A stretch of DNA of 8,264 bases from Bacillota bacterium (GTDB lineage: Bacteria > Bacillota > Clostridia > Saccharofermentanales > DTU023): the NCBI GenBank assembly GCA_023426575.1, contig JAFAAL010000003.1:1-8264 (forward strand), given 5' to 3'. The position numbers and the translations under genes are program-made. Below the pieces are notes generated by a model. That model was not told the origin of the DNA and did no database searches. It was given only the letters and a program-made list of their open reading frames with translations. Below are positions 1-5,649 of this stretch, piece after piece. Each line of letters starts with the position of its first letter. The stretch's first letter is position 1.

Positions 1-1445
1 GTTATCGTGAGCGCCATACCACAGCGGTCACGATCAACGGGATTGAAGAGCCAGCGAATGTCCTGAACTTCTACAGCTCACTCGCAGCTCAAGTCTTCGG
101 CGATCGTTTTCCCGAGGGCGTGTTCTCCCCCCAGGCCATGACGGCACTCCGTGAACCGAGCTTCTCTGGAGAAGAGGGGCGTCTCGTCCGGGATGATCTC
201 ATCTCTTACGCGAAGCAGCAGCTCGCAAGTAACGTTCTGACCCTCCAAGAGGCCAAGAAGAATGCCTATACCTTCTCCGACAAAGCAGAAGAGCAAGTCG
301 ACGCACTGATCAAAAATCTGCGCAACGCCGCCTCCCAGAGCGGGGTCTCTCTGAACAAGATGATTCACTTGCAGTACGGCCCTGGCAACAATGAAGAGAC
401 CGTACGTGAGCTCGTCCGTGATTTCTACCACGCGGAGGAGTACCGCCAGCACATGGAAGAGAGTTTTAAGCCTGAGCGTGCCGAAGCTGAGAAAATATAT
501 GCTGAGAATCCCGACGACTATGATCAGGTGAGCTTTAGACTCTTGCAGTTCTTGCCCATCGAGTCCGATTACCACGATTTTGCCGAGGGCCCTATCGTCG
601 GCGATGATTCCAGCAAGTCTGAAGACAAGGACAAAGACGAGGAAAAGGAAGAGTCTGGCAAGCAGGAAGAGAGTCCCGCCAAGGCAGAGCACAGCGAGGA
701 AGAACTCTTGGCCAATGCTCATCAGCGCGCCGAGGAAATGGCGAGCAAGGTGAAAAACGAGGCGGATTTTGTCAAGCTGCAGGAGCTTTATGCCAATCCT
801 GAAAATGCCAAGGCCCTCAAAGAAAATCAAGACGTCAGCAAGCAGTCGACCAGCAAGGACAAGGTCAATGAGGAAATCGGCGGCTTCCTCTTCAATCCCG
901 AGCGCCAGGCTGGGGATCATAAAGTCGTAGAGGCCAATGGTTCTGTCTGGCTCATCCTCTACCTCGAGCGTGGCAAGAATGAAGAGAGATCCTATGACGC
1001 CCGTCATATCTTCTTCCCAGTCCCGAAAGACGCAGAGCCTGCTGTCCAGGCCGACGCCGAGAAAGAGGCCCAGAACGTGCTCGCTGAGTATCAATCTGGT
1101 GAAGCCAGTGAGGAGCGCTTTGCAGAACTTGCTGAGAAATACAGCCAAGATCCCGGCAGCAAGATGAATGGTGGCCTCTATCAGAACGTCGCCCCGGGAA
1201 CCTTTGTGCCAGAATTTGATCACTTTGTCCTAGCGCCTGAGCGCAAGCCTGGCGATGTCGAAATCGTCAAGAGCTCCATGGGTTACCATATCATCTACTT
1301 CAAGGGGCTCAATGATGAAGTCTGGTTGAACGATCTTCAGACAAAGGTCGCTCGCAACAAATTGACAGAGTGGTTAAGAGAGTTGACAGGAGAGGTCAAA
1401 ATCGAAGATGGCAAGGGCATGAAATATGTCCTGCCCCTCAACTAA
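1..1445 (+). CDS. SurA/PrsA-like parvulin peptidyl-prolyl isomerase, 5' end outside the window
   Basis: The reading frame is open from base 3 to the TAA at 1443-1445, so the gene starts left of the window. Alignment with the downstream paralogue puts about 80 codons outside, presumably including a signal peptide. Modules visible: a helical SurA_N-like part beginning with VTINGIEEP and LNFY (about 30-520); a degenerate parvulin-like module (about 528-980) starting VSFRLLQF and interrupted by a Lys/Glu/Asp/Ser-rich insert (about 600-705); and a canonical parvulin module (about 984-1307) with ARHI (His codon 1005-1007), FAELAEKYSQDPGS, GGLY and GYHIIYF. Parvulins catalyse cis-trans isomerisation of prolyl bonds; this one would act on exported proteins outside the membrane. 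The gene ends 11 nt before the next paralogue. A GTG at 120 is in frame but lies inside the conserved N-terminal part, so it is not the true start. Family assignment is firm; substrate is unknown. Confidence 0.88.
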   Translation, partial: YRERHTTAVTINGIEEPANVLNFYSSLAAQVFGDRFPEGVFSPQAMTALREPSFSGEEGRLVRDDLISYAKQQLASNVLTLQEAKKNAYTFSDKAEEQVDALIKNLRNAASQSGVSLNKMIHLQYGPGNNEETVRELVRDFYHAEEYRQHMEESFKPERAEAEKIYAENPDDYDQVSFRLLQFLPIESDYHDFAEGPIVGDDSSKSEDKDKDEEKEESGKQEESPAKAEHSEEELLANAHQRAEEMASKVKNEADFVKLQELYANPENAKALKENQDVSKQSTSKDKVNEEIGGFLFNPERQAGDHKVVEANGSVWLILYLERGKNEERSYDARHIFFPVPKDAEPAVQADAEKEAQNVLAEYQSGEASEERFAELAEKYSQDPGSKMNGGLYQNVAPGTFVPEFDHFVLAPERKPGDVEIVKSSMGYHIIYFKGLNDEVWLNDLQTKVARNKLTEWLRELTGEVKIEDGKGMKYVLPLN

Positions 1446-1451
1446 AAGGAG
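1446..1451 (+). promoter_or_regulatory. Ribosome binding site of the second foldase gene
   Basis: AAGGAG lies 5 nt before the ATG at 1457. It fixes that ATG as the start rather than the in-frame GTG at 1370, which would begin inside the upstream gene and place 29 extra residues before the signal peptide. Confidence 0.85.
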
Positions 1452-1456
1452 ATATC

Positions 1457-3124
1457 ATGAAATATTGGAAATCATTCATTGCAGGCGTCCTCTCTTTGAC
1501 CCTTATCATGGGCCTGGTCTCTTGTCAGGGTGGTCGCAAAACGAGTGAAGACTCAGATCAAACTGAAGTGACCACCGTGGCGGAGGATGCCGATGCTACG
1601 ACCGACGCGTCTGTTCAGAGCCCTGGTGCCAATCTCCAGGAAGAGGCTCAGAAGCAGGCCCTCGACGAATTAAAGAAGAAACTCGACACACTCTACCCCC
1701 TGGGGCAAGAGTATAAGGATCTGCCCGCTCTTCGTATCGAGGAGACTGAGATACCCGTCCATGTCTTAAACTTCTACGCCTCTCTGGCCTCTAAGACGGT
1801 GAGCCCAGAGCTGCAGTCGGGCCTCTTTGATCCCGATAACCAGGCTCTCCTCGAGACAACCCCCAGAGAGGACAGTGAGGAGACGACGCGTGAGATGCTC
1901 TTGCGCTATGCCAAGAAACAGGCCATGCTCGATTATTTCTGTCACAAGCAAGCGGAGGCAGAAAAATTCGAGGCAAAGGAAGACAGCAGTGCCCTCGGAC
2001 AGCAGGTCGTTGCTCAACTCCAGCAGTTTGCTGCCCAGCAAAATTTAGATGCTGAAAAACTCATGACCCTCTATTATGGCTGGGGCAATGAGACCGAAGC
2101 GATTCTCGAGATGGTCAAATACTACTTTGAGGCCGAGCAATATCGCGATCACTATGCCCAGCAGATTGACGTCAGTGCCGAGGAACTCGAAGCCGAGTAC
2201 GAGGCCAATAGAGACGTCTTCGATCACGTCGAATTCAGAGCTATGCTCTTTACCAATACGGCGGACGATTTCTTGACCGCTGAAGAGCTCGCTGAGCTCG
2301 AGAAGACAGAGGAATACACGGCCAGCGAGGAGAGTGAAGAGGGCAGCCAGGCCCAGCCAGAGAGTCCCGACAAGCAGGCAGAGTATCAGGCCAACGCAAA
2401 ACTGCGCGCTGAGTCCATGCAAAAGCGCGTCAAGACGGAGGAAGACTTTGTCCGTCTGCAGCCCCTCTATACAAAAAAGATCATCGCCAATGAACTGGCC
2501 AAGCAACCCGATTCAACCAAGCAGAGCGTCCCTGTCCGTGGCTTGCCACCCGAACTGCGCGAATTTCTCGAGAACCCCGAGCGCGAAGAGGGCGATACAG
2601 CCGTCCTAGAAAGTCAATTCGGAACATGGCTCGTCTACTACATCGGCCGTCAGCGTGATACATCGCGTTCGTACACCACGAGACACATTCTCATCCAAGC
2701 CGAAAAACCCGAAGACGAGAATTCGTGGAAAGAGGCTGAAGAAAAGGCAAAGCAATTGCTCGCAGACTTCAAGGCAGGAAAGAAGGATGAGGAGAGCTTT
2801 GCAGAACTGGCCAAGCAACATAGCAAAGATCCAGGCAGCGCGAGCCAAGGCGGCCTCTACGAAGATGTCAACAAGGGCCAGTTCGTGCCTGAGTATGAAG
2901 AATGGGCCCTCGACGCAAAGCGCAAAGAGGGGGACGTCGACATCGTCAAGAGCGATCACGGCTACCACATCATCTACTTTGTCAAACTCGGCGATGAAGC
3001 CTGGGAGGCGCTGGCCAAGCGCGCCATCCGTACCCGCAAGACCAAGGAATGGCTCGACGAAGCAGTCGATCAACTCGAGGTCGAGGAATTAGATGGCATG
3101 AAATATGTCGTGCCCCTGGACTAA
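1457..3124 (+). CDS. Lipoprotein foldase with SurA-like double parvulin layout
   Basis: A 555-residue protein. The N-terminus MKYWKSFIAGVLSLTLIMG leads to lipobox LVSC with Cys23, so it should be a lipid-anchored protein on the outer face of the membrane, followed by an acidic Thr/Asp/Glu-rich linker (about 25-65). Then come a SurA_N-like helical part (about 80-255), a degenerate parvulin-like module (about 256-398) that begins EFRAMLF, lacks the active-site His and has an acidic insert at about 273-310, and a canonical parvulin module (about 402-512) with TRHIL (His410), FAELAKQHSKDPGS, GGLY and GYHIIYF (His504). A helical tail ends in GMKYVVPLD. Role: prolyl isomerase/foldase for exported proteins. 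It is a tandem paralogue of the gene before it: 41 of 69 residues match from FAELA to the W after GYHIIYF, and the C-terminal GMKYV-PL motif is shared. PrsA normally has a single parvulin domain, so this architecture is nearer to SurA. No promoter is needed, since it follows its neighbour by 11 nt. Confidence 0.92.
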   Translation: MKYWKSFIAGVLSLTLIMGLVSCQGGRKTSEDSDQTEVTTVAEDADATTDASVQSPGANLQEEAQKQALDELKKKLDTLYPLGQEYKDLPALRIEETEIPVHVLNFYASLASKTVSPELQSGLFDPDNQALLETTPREDSEETTREMLLRYAKKQAMLDYFCHKQAEAEKFEAKEDSSALGQQVVAQLQQFAAQQNLDAEKLMTLYYGWGNETEAILEMVKYYFEAEQYRDHYAQQIDVSAEELEAEYEANRDVFDHVEFRAMLFTNTADDFLTAEELAELEKTEEYTASEESEEGSQAQPESPDKQAEYQANAKLRAESMQKRVKTEEDFVRLQPLYTKKIIANELAKQPDSTKQSVPVRGLPPELREFLENPEREEGDTAVLESQFGTWLVYYIGRQRDTSRSYTTRHILIQAEKPEDENSWKEAEEKAKQLLADFKAGKKDEESFAELAKQHSKDPGSASQGGLYEDVNKGQFVPEYEEWALDAKRKEGDVDIVKSDHGYHIIYFVKLGDEAWEALAKRAIRTRKTKEWLDEAVDQLEVEELDGMKYVVPLD

Positions 3125-3140
3125 AGATTCGATTTCAATC

Positions 3141-3174
3141 AAAAAGAGCCCCCTCCATGGAGGGGGCTCTTTTT
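3141..3174. terminator. Bidirectional intrinsic terminator (perfect 34-nt palindrome)
   Basis: The 34 bases equal their own reverse complement: AAAAA, a GC-rich arm (GAGCCCCCTCC), a small central ATGG turn, the complementary arm, then TTTTT. In RNA from either strand this gives a strong hairpin followed by a U run. It begins 16 nt after the foldase stop (3124) and lies 13 nt beyond the stop of the minus-strand gene (3188), so it should serve both convergent units. Confidence 0.95.
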
Positions 3175-3187
3175 AGTATCCGTCGTT

Positions 3188-5404
3188 TTAAGATTGCCTG
3201 TGGCGGAGAAGCACAAAGGCGAGGGAGATGAGGAGGAGCGTCGATGCCAAGGGCAGAGGGGATGCCTCCCCGGTGACCGGGACAGAGGGTGTCTGCGTCT
3301 CCACCCGGACAGTCGGCGCTACAACACTTGTGGGAGTGGTGGATTCGTGGAAAATAAGGAGACTCGTCTCTGGAGGGTTGGAGTCGACGGGGAGCGAGGG
3401 TTCTGTGCTGGGGCCGGGGACAGAAGGATCTGGCCCTTCAGGAGATTCTTCCTCGTTCACAAGATGAATGCTTATGAGCTTTTGAGAGGTGTCGATTTGG
3501 ATGTCTGAGCGCTCGAGCACGAAGCCATCCACGGATTCTTCCCGCACGGAGATTTCCAGAAGCTGTCCCGAGGTATCAATGAGGGTCGCAGGATCCGGGA
3601 AATTTTCAATGACGGCTTGCCACTGATTCTCGGCATTTAAGACCATGTCGTAAATCTCATAGGGACCGACAGCGAGGTGGACCTTGAGCTCGGGGGGCAA
3701 GTGATCACTGTCTGCCGGCCAATCCTTACGGATCTCGATCTTGTAGATCTCGGGATCTCCAATATCGATCTGGCCGTTCACGGCAATGCCGCCGCCCAGA
3801 TTGGACGTATTGTCTTCGATCTTGAGACGGGCCAGGGCCATGGCGAGAGCCTTGGCGTCGTCCTTTTGGACGATGGACTTCAGGGCGAGCCCCTTCTTAT
3901 TTTTGAGGGTGGTGTTCATTTCCTCTGCTTTGAGCGGGCTGTCACCGCTCCGGTAGCGAGGAACGTTTATGTCAGAACCATATTGGCTCGTGGGTTGGCC
4001 GTCTTTGTACCAGAGGATCTCCCCGCCTCCGAGGAGCCGATCGGACACTTTGACACTGATGGGCTCGTGATCTTCGCCAAGAGGAGCAGCGGCAAAATCA
4101 TCTCCTGAGGAAGGTCTGTCTGCTGGTTGATCTGCCCTGTTCTCATAAATGGCAGATCCCTTGGTCAAATGAATCGTCGCACGACCCGTTTCACAAAACC
4201 AGAGACCACCCCCCATGGGTCCGTAACTCGGATTGGATTTAAAGGAACCTGTAGAGTGATTCCCAGAAATCAAGAGATTCTCAAGATAGGCATGGGCGGC
4301 GGGCCGCTCGCCAACGGCTGCTTCGAGATAGATCGCGCCGCCTAGGCCGAGAGATCCTGCATCATTGCGGCTGATCTCCCCTGCGAGGAGATTGACGGCG
4401 CCTGGTGCTGTCATATAGAGACAGAGACCTGCGCCCTTGTTGATTCCCTCGCTATGGTTCATCACAAGCTCATTCTCCTGGATGAGGCCGCCATTTAGGG
4501 TCAATTGCGCCTGGTAGATACAGATACCGCCACCATTGGTCGCTTTATTCTTGGCGATGACAGCATCGGAAGATCTAATCTCGAGCAGAGAGTTTTCAGC
4601 AACGAGAATCCCACCGCCCAAGCCGACGTGGAGGGTCCCATCCTCTTCGGTTCCGCCGGCCATGTGAATTGCGGCCTGATTCTCCTGGATCACTCCGCTT
4701 TCCATCAGAAACTGGGAATTGCCGCGCACGAAGACGGCTCCACCCCAGACATAGCCGCGTTCTTTAATTTTATCAATATAATCGTGACGATTCTTGGCGA
4801 TGACGCCACCCTTCATCACGACTTGACTCTTTCCCGTCACGAAAATTACGGGTCTATCAGCGTTCTCCGAAAGAATCGTGTTATCTCGGACTGTGCCTAA
4901 AATTTCAAAGAGGGAGGCGCCGTCAATGACAATGCCAAAATTCGATTGGAGGTCTGAGATGATACTGTCCTTATCGAGGTGGAGGGTGGAGTGATTGGCC
5001 GTGATTTTGCATCCCTTTAAATGGGCATGGAGCATCTTGAATTCCGTCTCTTTTTCGAGGGCGAGGGTGAGCCGGCTCTTGCCATTGAGGGAGAAATCGC
5101 CTGTTGTGATTTCCACCTTCTTCTGCTGCACGGTGATGGTCTGCTCGGCATTTGGAGGATCGGAGCTCTCTGTAAGCTCGATATCCCCTGTCAGAATGAT
5201 CTTGAGATTTTGATCATTGGGATCTGTGCTCTCGAGCAGCGTCTTGAGCTCATCAAAGGTCGAGACCTCACGTCCAGAAATCGGGGGAGCATCTGTTGCC
5301 GAGACATTCAGCGGGCTGAAAAGGCCACTTATCAGGAGCAAAGTCAGGCAGAGAGAAAGCAAGGAAAGAGGTGAAAGTTTCTTGCTTAATGGTTTGCGAC
5401 ACAT
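3188..5404 (-). CDS. Secreted wall-anchored beta-helix protein with Cna-B domain and VPVTG sorting signal
   Basis: A 738-residue protein. Residues 1-36 form a signal peptide (KKLSPLS then a Leu-rich core, likely cleaved after NVSA). Residues about 60-545 carry irregular repeats of the form GG(G/A)I-x-V...L-x-GG-x-I-x-x-N (for example near 198, 220, 263, 291, 323, 354, 397 and 535), typical of right-handed parallel beta-helix (pectin-lyase-like) adhesins and of GGAI repeats. A non-repeat stretch (about 427-530) interrupts them. Residues about 553-651 match a Cna protein B-type domain (IEIRKDWP with Trp562, NQWQAVIENFP, EISVREESVDGF). A Pro/Ser/Thr-rich stalk (about 652-707) leads to VPVTG (708-712), a hydrophobic span (717-733) and the basic tail RHRQS, the layout of a sortase substrate. 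Role inferred: surface adhesin or matrix protein; ligand unknown. No polysaccharide-lyase catalytic motif was recognised. An ATG 14 codons upstream (5446) has no ribosome binding site. Confidence 0.88.
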   Translation of the reverse strand: MCRKPLSKKLSPLSLLSLCLTLLLISGLFSPLNVSATDAPPISGREVSTFDELKTLLESTDPNDQNLKIILTGDIELTESSDPPNAEQTITVQQKKVEITTGDFSLNGKSRLTLALEKETEFKMLHAHLKGCKITANHSTLHLDKDSIISDLQSNFGIVIDGASLFEILGTVRDNTILSENADRPVIFVTGKSQVVMKGGVIAKNRHDYIDKIKERGYVWGGAVFVRGNSQFLMESGVIQENQAAIHMAGGTEEDGTLHVGLGGGILVAENSLLEIRSSDAVIAKNKATNGGGICIYQAQLTLNGGLIQENELVMNHSEGINKGAGLCLYMTAPGAVNLLAGEISRNDAGSLGLGGAIYLEAAVGERPAAHAYLENLLISGNHSTGSFKSNPSYGPMGGGLWFCETGRATIHLTKGSAIYENRADQPADRPSSGDDFAAAPLGEDHEPISVKVSDRLLGGGEILWYKDGQPTSQYGSDINVPRYRSGDSPLKAEEMNTTLKNKKGLALKSIVQKDDAKALAMALARLKIEDNTSNLGGGIAVNGQIDIGDPEIYKIEIRKDWPADSDHLPPELKVHLAVGPYEIYDMVLNAENQWQAVIENFPDPATLIDTSGQLLEISVREESVDGFVLERSDIQIDTSQKLISIHLVNEEESPEGPDPSVPGPSTEPSLPVDSNPPETSLLIFHESTTPTSVVAPTVRVETQTPSVPVTGEASPLPLASTLLLISLAFVLLRHRQS
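3269..3283 (-). other. Sortase sorting motif VPVTG codons
   Basis: These codons read V-P-V-T-G, followed by E, about 20 residues of mostly hydrophobic sequence and RHRQS at the C-terminus. Position and surroundings match an LPXTG-type cell-wall sorting signal, with Val instead of Leu in the first place. A sortase would cut between T and G and attach the protein to the peptidoglycan or to a pilus-like polymer. The enzyme is not in this window. Confidence 0.7.
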
Positions 5405-5410
5405 AGGAAA

Positions 5411-5415
5411 CCTCC
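5411..5415 (-). promoter_or_regulatory. Ribosome binding site that decides the surface-protein start
   Basis: Read on the minus strand, GGAGG is followed by 6 nt and the ATG at 5404. The alternative upstream ATG at 5446 is preceded by pyrimidine-rich sequence with no Shine-Dalgarno match, and starting there would put 14 residues including three arginines before the signal peptide. Confidence 0.85.
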
Positions 5416-5460
5416 GCGACAAGACTCCAATCAAGAGAGTCGACATTTAGGGAGGACGCC

Positions 5461-5490
5461 TTGACGAGTCCTAGTCAATGATGATAGAAT
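5461..5490 (+). promoter_or_regulatory. Candidate sigma-A promoter P1 for rpoB, with extended -10
   Basis: A -35 box TTGACG (5461-5466) is followed after 18 nt by TAGAAT (5485-5490), one mismatch to the consensus -10. TG at 5482-5483 plus one base makes an extended -10. Transcription would start near 5497, giving a leader of about 150 nt before rpoB. Confidence 0.6.
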
Positions 5491-5501
5491 TTGTAAATGC
5501 G

Positions 5502-5532
5502 TTGAGCTGTCTTCGATGAGTATTGTTATAGA
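5502..5532 (+). promoter_or_regulatory. Candidate second promoter P2 for rpoB
   Basis: TTGAGC (5502-5507), a 19-nt spacer and TATAGA (5527-5532) with an extended -10 TG at 5524-5525. The spacer is long, so this is weaker than the upstream candidate. Tandem promoters before rpoB would be plausible but are unproven. Confidence 0.35.
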
Positions 5533-5586
5533 GAATGACTCGACCGAAGAAACTGTCTCCACGCCGCAATTATACCAGAAGAGCCA

Positions 5587-5613
5587 GTCTCGTCAAGGGG
5601 CGCAAGACGGGAC
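5587..5613 (+). other. Hairpin in the rpoB leader
   Basis: GTCTCGTC (5587-5594) can pair with GACGGGAC (5606-5613) as eight pairs including one G-U, with an 11-nt loop. No U run follows, so it is not an ordinary terminator. It ends 23 nt before the rpoB Shine-Dalgarno and could shape leader structure or be incidental. The rest of the 245-nt gap between the divergent genes (5405-5649) shows no gene, and I could not identify a convincing promoter for the minus-strand gene in it. Confidence 0.4.
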
Positions 5614-5636
5614 AGAGGCAAGAAGCGCCATAGGGT

Positions 5637-5645
5637 GAGGTGATC
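5637..5645 (+). promoter_or_regulatory. Strong ribosome binding site of rpoB
   Basis: GAGGTGATC is an uninterrupted match to the 16S rRNA 3' end, 4 nt before the ATG at 5650. It supports that ATG over the in-frame internal ATG twelve codons later. Confidence 0.85.
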
Positions 5646-5649
5646 ATTG

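Noticed and set aside
78..1223. Long minus-strand open frame opposite the first foldase gene
   Set aside because: It lies wholly antisense to a clear parvulin protein; the translation is Leu/Phe-rich shadow sequence without motifs, and no ribosome binding site is evident.
1370..1456. Second foldase starting at GTG 1370 and overlapping the first gene
   Set aside because: The ATG at 1457 has AAGGAG at the right distance and starts exactly at a lipoprotein signal peptide.
4100..5000. GG(G/A)I repeats considered as a DNA-level tandem repeat or CRISPR-like array
   Set aside because: The repeats are irregular in length and sequence and exist only at protein level; there are no constant direct repeats with spacers.
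3677..5374. Several plus-strand frames of 70-145 codons opposite the surface-protein gene
   Set aside because: The minus strand encodes a coherent protein with signal peptide, beta-helix, Cna-B and sorting signal; the plus-strand frames show none of these.
5405..5446. Longer form of the surface protein starting at 5446
   Set aside because: No Shine-Dalgarno before that ATG, while the ATG at 5404 has GGAGG 6 nt upstream and begins a normal signal peptide.
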